Positions 33,842 to 45,599 of a DNA stretch of 64,000 bases are shown piece by piece. The number at the start of each line of letters is the position of its first letter. The first letter of the stretch is position 1. The position numbers were made by a program, and so were the translations under genes. The notes under the pieces were generated by a model, which was not told where the DNA came from, did no database searches, and was given only the letters and a program-made list of their open reading frames with translations. The stretch lies in the NCBI GenBank assembly GCA_031216915.1, contig CM062291.1:30743023-30807022 (forward strand), read 5' to 3'. Source of the stretch: Pictodentalium vernedei. Lineage: Eukaryota; Mollusca; Scaphopoda; Dentaliida; Dentaliidae.

Positions 33842-34428
33842 CAGGCATGTGTCAACCGATACCTGTACTGGTGCCGGCTGTTCCCTCATGCTCCAACCGG
33901 TACTGGTACTGAAGCTTTTGTCCTGCCAGTACCGGAATAATATTATTTTATGGGAAAATTCATAATTGAACGACTGTAAACAGGCTGATAATCGTGTATG
34001 GCACACTTGCACAGCATACGTTTATCTTATTTGTGAATGAACATATCAAAACACTCTACAGGTGCATGTTCTGTCTGCACCACAACTTTGATAAGGACGA
34101 TCATTTTGACTTTTCAAACGCTGTATCAAAGACAAAAGAGCCATCATCAGCTAATTCAAAGAAATTATTCTGCGACGACACCAAGATTCAAAGTAATCAT
34201 AAAGCACGATCTTCGTGCTTTATGATTACTTTGAGGTCGCCACACAATAAGTGGCATAATGCCATGTTTGTCTTGCGATCTTGGGGACTGGGGAAGTCTG
34301 AATGCAAATTTCCCCCATCTGATTGCGATATGCCATCCAATTGTTGATTTGTCCTGGTACCAGTTTCGGCGGGATGGGCACTGTCCCGTCCCAGTTATGT
34401 TGGTACTGGCGGTACTTTGACATGCCTG
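33842..34428. mobile_element. hAT-type MITE with inner hairpin
   Basis: Ends CAGGCATGTGTCAACCG and CTTTGACATGCCTG; flanks CTTAGGAT and CTAATGAT agree at six of eight positions, consistent with an aged 8-bp duplication. The interior carries GGTACTGG motifs and a hairpin at 34189-34233 (21-base arms, CAAAGTAATCATAAAGCACG). The 117-codon frame crossing it is fortuitous. Confidence 0.7.
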
Positions 34429-34436
34429 CTAATGAT

Positions 34437-34538
34437 GGATAGACAGAAAAGATGATACCAGTTTAGTCCCCCCCCTCCACCCCCCCTCCACCCCCCCCCC
34501 CCTCCCACACACACACAACTCATTGTGGGGGGTATAAT
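34437..34538. mobile_element. Family C 3'-end remnant
   Basis: C-rich sequence ending GTGGGGGGTATAAT can form the hairpin-GGTATAA terminus seen at 9683, 43215 and 55273. Family A copy 3 begins immediately after it. Confidence 0.45.
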
Positions 34539-34899
34539 GAAAGTGTCAATGACACTGTAGCTTAATTTGTGTGTTGTGTTTGATGAAAAGGATAATGTTC
34601 AATGTTTATGAAAGGATTATGAAATAAGACAAGAATTGTGATAATTGGGAATATGTTCATTTCTGTTCCCTGTATGCTATATTTATGACAAAAATAATAT
34701 GAGGTGTACACTGTACTAAAGAGCTGAGGGGTGGGCTAATATGACCTCACAGTTAATGTATGTGGTCCTCACAGTTAACATATATCAACAAAAGTTACAC
34801 TGAAATTATTCCAAAACGAGTCATCCTATCAAGTTACATTGAATCCCTTCATAAATATATATATATATATATCAAAATGGAACGTTCTCATCTAGACAT

Positions 34900-37800
34900 T
34901 ATATGAAGTCAACCTACCAAGTTACAATGAAATCCCTTAATAAATATGACCTGTAGACTGTGCTAAAGGTTTTGGGGCTTTGGGCTCTGGCAGCCATCAT
35001 GGTTGAATGATCGCAACCAAAAGGGGACATTCTCATCTGGGCATCATCTGGAGTGATCCTACAAAGTTACAATGAAATCCCTTCATAAATATCACGACCA
35101 AAAGGGGATGTCATCATCTAAGCATTATATGGAGTGAAACTTATGGGTAACAATGAAGTCCTTCCATAAATGACCAATAGACTATGCTAAAGGTTTTGGG
35201 GTTTTGGGTTCGGGCAGCCATCAAGGCTGAATGATCGCGACCAAAAGGGGACGTTCTCATCTAGACATTATTTGGAGTCATCCTACCAAGTTACAATGAA
35301 ATCCCTTAATAAATATGACCTGTAGACTGTGCTAAAGGTTTTCGGGCTTTGGGCACCTGAAGCCGTAACAGTTGCCCAATCGTGTCCAAAAGGGGACGTT
35401 CTCATCTAGACATTATATGAAGTCAACCTACCAAGTTACAATGAAATCCCTTCATAAATATGACCTGTAGACTGTGCTTAAGGTTTTCGGGCTTCGGGCT
35501 CGGGCAGCCATAATGGTTGAATGATCGCAACCAAAGGGGACAATCTCATCTGGGCATCATCTGGAGTGATCCTACAAAGTTACAATGAAATCCCTTCATA
35601 AATATGACCTGTAGACTGTGCTCACAGTTTTTGGGCTTCGGGCACTTGTAGCCATCACAGCTGACCAATCACGACCAAAAGGGGATGTCATCATCTAGGC
35701 GTTATATGGAGTCAACCTAATAGGTTACAATGAAATCCTTCCATAAATATGACCTTTTACCTATGCTAAAGGTTTTTGGGCTCGGGCACCCATCAAGGCT
35801 GAATGATCGCGATCAAAATGGGACATTCTCATACAGACATTATATGAAGTCAATCTACCAAGTCACAATGAAATCCCTTCATAAATATGACCTGTAGACT
35901 GTGCTAAAGGTTTTCGGGCTTGGGCAGCCATCATGGTTAAATGATCGCAACCAAAGGGGACAATCTCATCTGGGCATCATCTGGAGTGATCCTGAGAAGT
36001 TACAATGAAACCCCTTCATAAATATGACCTGTGGACTGTGCTCAAGGTTTTCAGGCTTCGGGCACCTGTAGCCATCACAGTTGACCAATCACGACCAAAA
36101 GGGGATGTCATCATCTAGGCATTATATGGAGTCAACCTAACAGGTTACAATGAAATCCTTCTATAAATATAACCTTTTGCCTATGCTAAAGGTTTTTGGG
36201 CTCGGGCACCCATCAAGGCTGAATGATCATGACCAAAATGGGACGTTCTCATCTAGACATTATTTGGAGTCATCCTACCAAGTTACAATGAAATCCCTTC
36301 ATAAATATGACCTGTAGACTGTGCTAAAGGTTTTTGAGTTTTGGGCACCTTTAGCCGTCAAAGTTGCCCAATCATGTGCAAAAGGGGACGTTCTCATCTA
36401 GACATTATAGGAAGTCAACCTACCAAGTTACAATGAAATCCCTTCATATATATGACCTGTAGACTGTGCTTAAGGTTTTCGGGCTTCGGGCTCGGGCAGC
36501 CATAATGGTTGAATGATCACCACCAAAGGGGACAATCTCATCTGGGCATCATCTGGAGTGATCCTACGAAGTTATAATGAAATACCTTCATAAATATGAC
36601 CTGTAGACTGTGCTCAAAGTTTTCGGGCTTCAGGCACTTATAGCCATCACAGCTGACCAATCACGACAAAAAGGGGATGTCATCATCTAGGCATTATATG
36701 GAGTCAACCTAATAGGTTACAATGAAATCCTTCAATAAATATGACCTTTTACCTATGCTAAAGGTTTTTGGGCTCGGGCACCCATACAGGCTGAATGATC
36801 GCGATCAAAATGGGACGTTTTCATCTAGACATTATTTGGAGTCATCCTAACAAGTTATATTGAAATCCCCTCATAAATATGACCTGTAGACTGTGCTAAA
36901 GGTTTTCGGGCTTCGGGTCCCTTTAGCCGCCACAGTTGCCCAATCATGTCCAAAAGGGGACATTCTCATCTAGACATTATATGAAGTTAACCTACCAAGT
37001 TACAATGAAATCCCTTCATAAATATGACCTGTAGACTGTGCTTAAGGTTTTCGGGCTTCGGGCTCGGGCAGCCATAATGGTTGAATGATCGCAACCAAAG
37101 GGGACAATCTCATCTGGGCATCATCTGGAGTGATCCTACAAAGTTACAATGAAATCCCTTCATAAATATGACCTGTAGACTGTGCTCACAGTTTTTGGGC
37201 TTCGGGCACTTGTAGCCATCACAGCTGACCAATCACGACCAAAAGGGGATGTCATCATCTAGGCGTTATATGGAGTCAACCTAATAGGTTACAATGAAAT
37301 CCTTCCATAAATATGACCTTTTACCTATGCTAAAGGTTTTTGGGCTCGGGCACCCATCAAGGCTGAATGATCGCGATCAAAATGGGACATTCTCATACAG
37401 ACATTATATGAAGTCAATCTACCAAGTTACAATGAAATCCCTTCATAAATATGACCTGTAGACTGTGCTAAAGGTTTTCGGGCTTGGGCAGCCATCATGG
37501 TTAAATGATCGCAACCAAAGGGGACAATCTCATCTGGGCATCATCTGGAGTGATCCTGAGAAGTTGCAATGAAACCCCTTCATAAATATGACCTGTGGAC
37601 TGTGCTCAAGGTTTTCAGGCTTCAGGCACCTGTAGCCATCACAGTTGGCCAATCACGACCAAAAGGGGATGTCATCATCTAGGCATAATATGGAGTCAAC
37701 CTAACAGGTTACAATGAAATCCTTCTATAAATATAACCTTTTGCCTATGCTAAAGGTTTTTGGGCTCGGGCACCCATCAAGGCTGAATGATCATGACCAA

Positions 37801-39720
37801 AATGGGATGTTCTCATCTAGACATTATTTGGAGTCATCCTACCAAGTTACAATGAAATCCCTTCATAAATATGACCTGTAGACTGTGCTAAAGGTTTTTG
37901 AGTTTCGGGCACCTTTAGCCGTCAAAGTTGCCCAATCATGTGCAAAAGGGGACGTTCTCATCTAGACATTATAGGAAGTCAACCTACCAAGTTACAATGA
38001 AATCCCTTCATAAATATGACCTGTAGACTGTGCTTAAGGTTTTCGGGCTTCGGGCTCGGGCAGCCATAATGGTTGAATGATCACCACCAAAGGGGACAAT
38101 CTCATCTGGGCATCATCTGGAGTGATCCTACGAAGTTATAATGAAATACCTTCATAAATATGACCTGTAGACTGTGCTCAAAGTTTTCGGGCTTCAGGCA
38201 CTTATAGCCATCACAGCTGACCAATCACGACAAAAAGGGGATGTCATCATCTAGGCATTATATGGAGTCAACCTAATAGGTTACAATGAAATCCTTCAAT
38301 AAATATGACCTTTTACCTATGCTAAAGGTTTTTGGGCTCGGGCACCCATACAGGCTGAATGATCGCGATCAAAATGGGACGTTTTCATCTAGACATTATT
38401 TGGAGTCATCCTAACAAGTTATATTGAAATCCCCTCATAAATATGACCTGTAGACTGTGCTAAAGGTTTTCGGGCTTCGGGTCCCTTTAGCCGCCACAGT
38501 TGCCCAATCATGTCCAAAAGGGGACATTCTCATCTAGACATTATATGAAGTTAACCTACCAAGTTACAATGAAATCCCTTAATAAATATGACCTGTAGAC
38601 TGTGCTAAAGGTTTTTGGGCTTCGGGCTCGGGCAGCCATCATGGTTGAATGATCGCAACCATAGGGGACAATCTCATCTAGGCATCATCTGGAGTGATCC
38701 TAAGAAGTTACAATGAAATCCCTTCATAAATATGACCTATAGACTGTGCTAAAGGTTTTCGGGCTTTGGGCTCGGGCAGCCATCATGGTTGAATGATCGC
38801 AACCATAGGGGACAATCTCATCTGGGCACCATCTGGAGTGATCCTAAGAAGTTACAATGAAATCCCTTCATAAATATGACCTGTGGACTGTGCTCAAGGT
38901 TTTCGGGCTTCGGGCACTTGTAGCCATCACAACTGACCAATCACGACCAAAAGGGGATGTCATCATCTAGGCATTATATGGAGTCAACCTAACAGGTTAC
39001 AATGAAATCCTTCCATAAATATGACCTTTTGCCTATGCTAAAGGTTTTTGGGCTCGGGCACCCATTAAGGCTGCATGATCGCGATCAAAATGGGACGTTC
39101 TCATCTAGACATTATTTGGAGTCATCCTACTAAGTTACAATGAAATCCCTTCATAAATATGACCTCTAGACTGTGCTAAAGGTTTTTGGGCTTCGGGCCC
39201 CTGTAGCCTTCACAGTTGCCCAATCAAGACCAAAAGGGGACCTTCTCATCTGGACATTGTATGAAGTCAACCCATCAAGTTACAATGAAATTCATCAATA
39301 AATATGACCTGTAGACTGTGCTAAAGGTTTTCAGGTTTTGGGCTTGGGCAGTCGTCACGGTTGGCAGATCATGCCCAAATGGGGAAATTCTCTTCTAGAC
39401 ATCATAAGGAGTCATCCTACCAAGTTACAATCAAATCCCTCCACATTAAACATGACCTGCAGTCTGTGCTAGAAGTTTTTGGGTTTCAGGCTTGGGCAGC
39501 CATCACGGTTGATAGATCAAGCCCAAAAGGGGACGTTCTCATCTAGGCATTATACAGAGGCATCCTACCAAGTTACAATGAAATCCCTTCATAAATACGA
39601 CCTGTAGACTGTGCTAATGGTTTTCGGGTTTTGGGCTCGGGCAGCCATACCGGTTGCCCGATTGCGACCAAATGGGGACGTTCTCATCTAGATATGACCC
39701 CAAACCTGCATATGAAATTT
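34900..39720 (+). repeat. Satellite array, ~34 monomers of ~143 bp
   Basis: Monomers are marked by GTTACAATGAAATCCCTTC, ATAAATATGACCTGTAGACT and GTGCTAAAGGTTTT at about 143-base spacing. Several variant types alternate in fixed order (e.g. GGGGATGTCATCATCTAGG monomers against GGGGACGTTCTCATC monomers). The array grades into more diverged units at both ends. Confidence 0.93.
35401..38528 (+). repeat. 1564-bp higher-order repeat, two copies
   Basis: Segments 35401-36964 and 36965-38528 match at a constant offset of 1564 (checked at 35401/36965 and 35651/37215) with very few differences. Each comprises eleven ~142-bp monomers. A third copy begins at about 38529 and soon diverges. This is a recent duplication of a block of monomers. 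Confidence 0.9.
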
Positions 39721-39869
39721 CGTGACGATCAGACACGAACTGCGGGGTGTAGCCCGTGCTAAAGGAAAATGTGAACAGACGTCACAGACTCACAGACTGA
39801 CAGACTAACAGACTTCCGCACGCGTGATGGCAATAGCTTATCTTGACTATGTCAAGTTAAGCTAAAAAT

Positions 39870-40160
39870 GATACTTTTCGTGTTGAATGCTATGGAAATA
39901 TAGTAGGAACTGGATCATGTTCCTGAAAATGAGTTGCAAACAAGTGGATATCCATATTAATATTTATTTTTCCCAATACACAATCATTTACAACAGCTTT
40001 AATGCAAGTTTGCAGTATTTTGGTCTTTACGTTCCACACAGCCATGAACTGCTCCTTTTATATGGCTCTGAAAAAGTTGTTTCAAGTTTATTCATTCGTG
40101 AGAACTCTACTGGTAGGATGCATTTATCTTGATAGTATTTTTACATCATTGTTGGCTGCC
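39870..40160. other. Non-coding, nothing recognised
   Basis: AT-rich, between the expanded family A element and the duplicated hairpin element. Confidence 0.35.
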
Positions 40161-40170
40161 TGTATGTATA

Positions 40171-40445
40171 AATGTAGAAACACTGTTAAGTTATCTGCAG
40201 CAATATTGTTAGTTACACAGTGTTTCATCAGGGTATACAGGACTTTACTACCCTTCTGAGATATATATAAATGTAGAAACACTGTTAAGTTATCTGCAGC
40301 AATATTATTAGTTACACAGTGTTTCATCAGGGTGTACAGGACTTTACTACCCTTCTGAGATTCATATATCCTGAGGCTTTCAGCCTCAGGAAATACGAAT
40401 CTCAGAAGGGTAGTACAGTCCCATACATCCTGCAGAAGCACTGTG
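40171..40445. mobile_element. Foldback element with 99-bp tandem duplication
   Basis: A unit starting AATGTAGAAACACTGTTAAG repeats at offset 99 (40171, 40270). The second unit leads into a hairpin around 40380 (TATCCTGAGGCTTTCAGCCT) whose right arm carries CTCAGAAGGGTAGTA, mirroring TACTACCCTTCTGAG. CACAGTG at 40315 pairs with CACTGTGTG near 40440. It is non-coding; open frames on both strands follow the duplication. Confidence 0.7.
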
Positions 40446-41291
40446 TGACAAATTTGTTACCCTGCCCCTTCAGTGTGTCAAGTTTTGGATTATTATATAA
40501 TCCGCAAATGGTATCTCAGAGATGAAAACTTTGATATAAGTATTAATCTGAGAAACTGAAAGAAACATAACTTTCTTTATTACTGAACAAGAACGAATTG
40601 GAGTTGTTTCCCTTTGACTGAACATAAACAATTGGGAGACTTCAATTCAAGGACATTGGGAAGTGATGCAAGTTGACAATATAAGTGGTTTATCCAATAC
40701 AGTGGTGCATTGTGTGTCTTGGAGAATCGGGGACACTCCTTTCAAACTTGTACAAGTGCTTTAATAAGTTTCACTGAAGAGATAATTCATATAATGAGAT
40801 AGGTTCCATGTTTCTCGAAACCACAACAAATCTCTAGTGTGGAAACACCACAACAGAATCGCTCTTCTCGACAGTAAAATTGGGCATTGGGGGGGTATGT
40901 TTATTTCAAGTTTTTGGGCATTGGGGGGTATGTACACGTTTTATTTCAAGTTTTCAGAATATTCTCATAAAGCAAAATTGTTCTCATTTTGTTTGTGAGT
41001 CTGAATGTTCATTATTACTGACAAAAAATGTTTGAGGTCAAAAGGGAAATCGGCGAAGTGTATCATAGAATGTCTGTACACCCTTTCTAGCTGTCATGTG
41101 ATATTTTCTTACACCCTGTTAAATTTTGTACATCCTGTTGGAGTTAAATGTACCATACTGGATGCATTGGTTATTGACCAATCAGAAAGCTCACATAATT
41201 TTAAAAGGGTAATGAACATGTATATACGGTAGTTGTTAACGTAAAATTAATCTTAAGAGTTGACATATGTTTATGGATCATATTATAAATA
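40446..41291. other. Non-coding, nothing recognised
   Basis: A short duplication of TTGGGCATTGGGGGGTATGT lies at 40877-40935. No supported exon. Confidence 0.4.
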
Positions 41292-43215
41292 AACTAGAAA
41301 ACTGTGCGCACTGCTCACTAAATGATACCAACAACTCCCACCAAGAAACATTTTACAATGGTAAAAGTGTGTTTAATGTAGAGAGCACAAACACTGACAC
41401 CAATGGTTGAAGGTTTCATTGAAATCTCTTCACTAGTTTAAAAAATGTTGTGGATAGTAAATGTCAAACCCCCCCCCCCCCCCCCCACACACACACACAA
41501 GCTTGAATTGACAAAGCCCATTTGTAAATATGGGAAACCCTAAAAGTGAAAATATCTGAAAACAAAACAGGAGGTGCACATCTTCAATATATGTAAAAGA
41601 ATGTCTGAAAGTTTCAATGAAATCTGTTCAATGGTTTAAGAGAAGTTGTGGATAGCAGATCTGTACAGAATGTCAAATGAATTTGACAAAGTTAATTTTT
41701 CAATATGGGAAAGTGAAAAAATGAAAATATCTGAAAACAAAATAGGAGGCGCACATCTTCAATGTATGTAAAAGAATGTCTGAGAGTTTCAATGAAATCC
41801 GTTTACTGGTTTAAGAGGAGTTGTGGATAGCAGATGTGTACCCCCCCCCCTCCCCCCCAAAAAAGACCAAACAAACGTAACACCCCTATAGCATAATGGA
41901 CAGACGGACATATGTCGGTGTATGAAAGTTTCAAAGAAATCTGTTCAATGATTTAAGAGGAGTTGCGGATAGCAGATCTGTACAGAATGTCAATTGAATT
42001 TGACAAAGTTCATTTTTCAATATGGGAAAGTGTAAAAATGAAAATATCTGAAAACAAAATAGGAGGTGCACATCTTCAATGTATGTAAAAGAATGTCTGA
42101 GAGTTTCAATGAAATCCGTTCACTGGTTTAAGAGGAGTTGCGGATAGTAGATGTGTACCCCCCCCCCCCCAAAAAAAAACAAAACAAAAGTAACACCCCT
42201 ATAGCATAACGGACGGACGTATGTCGGAATATGAAAATATCTGAAAGAAAAATAGGAGGTGCACATCTTCAGTGCATGCAAAAGAATGTCTGAGAGTTCC
42301 AATGGAGTTTGTTCAATGTTTTAAGAGGAGTAGCGGATAGCAGATCTATACCCCTCCCTACTAAAACCTGAATTGACAAAGACCATTTTTGAATATGGGG
42401 AACTGTAAATATGAAAATATCTGAAAAGAAAATAGGAGGTGCACATTTCCAATGTATGTAAAAGAAAATCTGAGAGTTTTAATGGAATCCGTTCACTGGT
42501 TTAAGAGGAGTTGCGGATAGCAGAAGTGTACATCCCTAAAGCGTAAGGATGGATGGACGGACATCGAAATATGAAAATATCTGAAAGAAAAATAGGAGGT
42601 GCACATCTTCAATGTATGTAAAAGAAGGTCTGCGAGTTCCAATGGAGTTTGTTCAATGGTTTAAGAGGAGTAGCGGATAGCAGATCTATACCCCTCCCTA
42701 CTAAAACCTGAATTGACAAAGACCATTTTTGACAATGGGGAACTGTAAATATGAAAATATTTGAAAAGAAAATAGGAGGTGCACATCTCCAATGTATGTA
42801 AAAGAATGTCCGAAAGTTTCAATGAAATCTATTCAATGGTTTAAGAGGAGTTGCGGATAGCAGATCTGTACAGAATGTCAGTTGAATTTGACAAAGTTCA
42901 TTTTTCAATATGGGAAACTGTAAAAATTAAAATATCTGAAAAGAAAATAGGAGGTGCATATCTTCAATGTATGTAAAAGAAGGTCTGAAAGTTTCAATGA
43001 AATCTGTTCAATGGTTTAAGAGGAGTTACAGATAGCAGATCTGTACAAAATGCCAATTGAATTTATGTAAAAGCAAGTCTGGGGGTTTCAATGAAATCCG
43101 TTCACTGGTTTAGGAGGAGTTGCGGATAGCAGATGTGCACCCCCTAAAGCGTAACAGACGGATGGATGGACGGACCAAGTGAACACTATACACCTCCCAC
43201 TTTTCAAGTGGGTGG
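41292..43215 (+). mobile_element. Family C tandem-cored element, copy 2
   Basis: Starts ACTAGAAAACTGTGCGCAC, then TGCTCACTAAATGATACC, and ends with the hairpin CCCACTTTTCAAGTGGG and TGGTATAATA. The core has about eight units of 155-190 bp sharing ATAGGAGGTGCACATCT, AATGTATGTAAAAGAA and TTTAAGAGGAGTTGCGGATA. Several C runs and GGACGGACG words separate units. It is non-coding. Confidence 0.7.
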
Positions 43216-43406
43216 TATAATAATAGAATGATTACAGTTTGTTTACATTTGTACGGAAATTCCACTTTATATCCAAAAGCAAAATTATTCTATACCCCAA
43301 AAATAACAATTTATACTATAATTATACTTAACCTAACAAAAGAGATCAATATCCAGGGTTTTTATTTCATCTAAATTTGGGAGAATCCATTTTGATTCTC
43401 ACGAAA

Positions 43407-43634
43407 GTTAAAAAATTTATAGTAATTTATATATGTTTTATACTTACCAATGACCCAGACATAGCTGGTGCTAACTCTTAAAATATAGGGCCAAACACAA
43501 ATTTTGCCCCCCAATCCCCAAAATTTGCATCTAAAACTAAAGAAAACATGTCCTGAAAGGCCCTCCACACTTCGCCCCTACTGCGCATGCGCAGTGTCAA
43601 GGACGTTCCGAAATTGGCGCCATTTATCATTCTA
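43407..43634. repeat. DIRS copy 1, left inverted terminal repeat
   Basis: Outer part GTTAAAAAATTTATAG... is unique to this end; from about 43436 (TACCAATGACCCAGACATAG) it mirrors the right repeat to CATTCTA. It lies at the 3' side of the coding strand. Confidence 0.85.
43582..43593. promoter_or_regulatory. NRF-1-like palindrome in left ITR
   Basis: TGCGCATGCGCA is the ideal palindromic binding word for the NRF-1 transcription factor. It is found in all four terminal repeats of the two copies. In the ITR it could serve as a promoter element; function is inferred. Confidence 0.45.
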
Positions 43635-43708
43635 ATAACCAGTGCCTGGTAAGCGCTATGTACTCAGCGGGGAGGCAAGAGTTCCCAACTCCTGGGAGGG
43701 CCATCCCC

Positions 43709-43797
43709 GTCTGGGTCATTGGTAAGTATAAAAAATATATAAATTACTATAAATTTTTTAACATTTTTATACTGTACCAATGACCCAGACATAGCTG
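43709..43797. repeat. DIRS copy 1, internal complementary region
   Basis: 43709-43762 is the reverse complement of the extreme left end (43407-43460); the directly adjoining 43763-43797 is the reverse complement of the extreme right end (50378-50412). Read on the minus strand it therefore spells right end joined to left end, the circle junction. Confidence 0.88.
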
Positions 43798-44399
43798 AAT
43801 AGTAAAAAGGCTGGAGGGCCAAGGACATAGAGCAAAATGGAATACGCTCAATAAAATAAAATAGAGACATCCCCTGTAGGGAAAAGAAGTAATAGGCCTT
43901 ACATGTATCTTTCTTATTTATGATAAATTAGAAAGATACAACACCTTCCAAAAATTGAGCTTCATACATCCATGTACTCTATTAATATCCAATAATCCTT
44001 ATACTAATAATTTTTAAAGTAAGCCAATAATAAAGTAAGTCTAGAGAATAGAGACTCTTATACTCCTAAAAGTGTGTGAGAATTGCATAATCATGTCCGT
44101 TGACATATGCAGTATTCAAAAGCTATACTTTAAAAACTAAGACTTGAATGAATTTTATAAACTTAAACTTCTCACTAAACAACCATCCCAATAACAGCTC
44201 AGAATTACTAACTCCGGAGGAGGTATCCCCTTGTTTTCATAGTAAAAAACAGGTGACCCAAGGGAACACCCTCCCCCCCCCCCCCCCCCCCTTTTTCTTG
44301 CCCTGGGTCAAATAGCCCAGAGCGAAGAGGGCAGCCGAACGGAGACACTGCCGAAACAGACAGCCTACCTAGCTATAGTAGCAACTGTTAAGTGAATGA

Positions 44400-44960
44400 C
44401 ATTCTGAGCAGTAGAGAATAGACCTAACAATAGAGGCCTCCAGAAATGGACTCGATATTTCTGAGATAAAATTCATGAATGGATGGCTGAGCGCAATGAG
44501 CAGCCTTCAAAAATCTATAATAGCAACACTATTAATGTAAGCCCAAGAAGTAGAAGAACTCTTACTTCATGAGCCGAAATCTTAAGCACAACTGCTAAGC
44601 CAATGATATACCATAAGCAGTACGCTAGTTAATAGAATCCATTAACAATAAAATGGAGCGTAACGTCCTTCTACTAGACATCAAAGACAGAAGAAGCTTA
44701 CGCCCTTGTAATAAACAGATATCTGTTTATAAATACATAAACTGTACCCGGAAAGAGTAAAGGCCTATGCCCATACGAAGACGGAAGGACCTTAAAATAA
44801 TAGGTTCCGGATAATAGGAGCCTAACTCTTATGCAACAATCCAACCTAAATAGTAACGGAAGTATTGATTCCGAAACTATGAAAGTGAAAATCATCCATC
44901 GATAGTGCATGAAACTCACTGACTCTACAGTAAAAGAGAAACCAACAGAATTACTGTCTA
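44400..44960 (-). pseudogene. Tyrosine recombinase remnant, DIRS copy 1
   Basis: Four catalytic landmarks of DIRS recombinases are readable on the minus strand, but in different frames. The first is CRVSEFHALS with the first catalytic Arg (codon 44924-44926). The second is SAHEVR, the H-x-x-R box (44560-44571). The third is a segment AAHCAQPSIHEFYLR, which holds the second His/Trp region and the Tyr nucleophile (codon 44466-44468). The fourth is the downstream ESISGGLY typical of the family tail. PLLFP-type residues between the first and second landmarks match the linker. Single-base indels separate the frames, and stops lie between. The enzyme would cut and rejoin DNA to integrate the circular intermediate; this copy cannot make it. 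Confidence 0.75.
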
Positions 44961-45599
44961 AAAGGTCAGAATTTGAAAACTACTGTTTCCAGAGGCTCAA
45001 ATGATTACTTAGCTAAATAAGAACCGAAGTTAAAATCCGTATAGGAATTTAATCTAAAGATTCTAAGTCTATTTATCAAAAAGTTACTAACTGACTTAGA
45101 TAAAGAGACAAAAGACTCAAATGTAAACTATCGTAGAGTGCATAGGTATGAGGTAACATAAACCTATAACCTAAATAACAACAGGCTGCAGTAGATCTTG
45201 TGAAACAAGTATACTAAAAAATAGCAATGAGTAGTATGGAGGGATCAACCATATGAACATAATGATCCCTACGCCACGACGGAAGAGCCTCCACTTTAGT
45301 CGCATAGAATAGCGAAGAAGAGGATCTCCTATAGTAAGAAATCGCGTCCAAAGCTCGTCCAGTACAGTGCTTACAATGCAATATGGACCACACAACGGAA
45401 TACATGAAGGTTGCGACCTTGCTGGTTGTGATAAAGATGACACGATTTACCCAGTGAAAAAAGATCCTCACATAGAGGAAGATTTCACGTTAAGATCCAC
45501 AGTAGACAAGAGAGTAAATTACTCATGATCTCTGTGAAGATAGAGATGCTATCAACAGAAATGTATTGTGGTTGTTTATCTTAGCAATACCTGCTAAAA

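Larger units (their letters stand above)
34539..39869 (+). mobile_element. Family A tandem-cored element, copy 3 (expanded core)
   Basis: Starts GAAAGTGTCAATGACACTGT, then AGCTTAATTTGT, and ends with CTTGACTATGTCAAG (hairpin) and TTAAGCTAAAAAT near 39868. At 34621 it preserves the uninterrupted site into which family B jumped in copy 1. Its core is the satellite-like array below, making it about 5.3 kb without coding capacity. The final 150 bases hold CACAGACTCACAGACTGACAG runs, as in the other copies. Confidence 0.6.

Noticed and set aside
33994..34347. 117-codon frame on the plus strand
   Set aside because: It runs through the hairpin interior of the hAT-type MITE at 33842-34428.
34900..39720. 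CRISPR-like array
   Set aside because: The repeats are head-to-tail monomers without unique spacers, in a eukaryotic genome; this is a satellite or transposon core.
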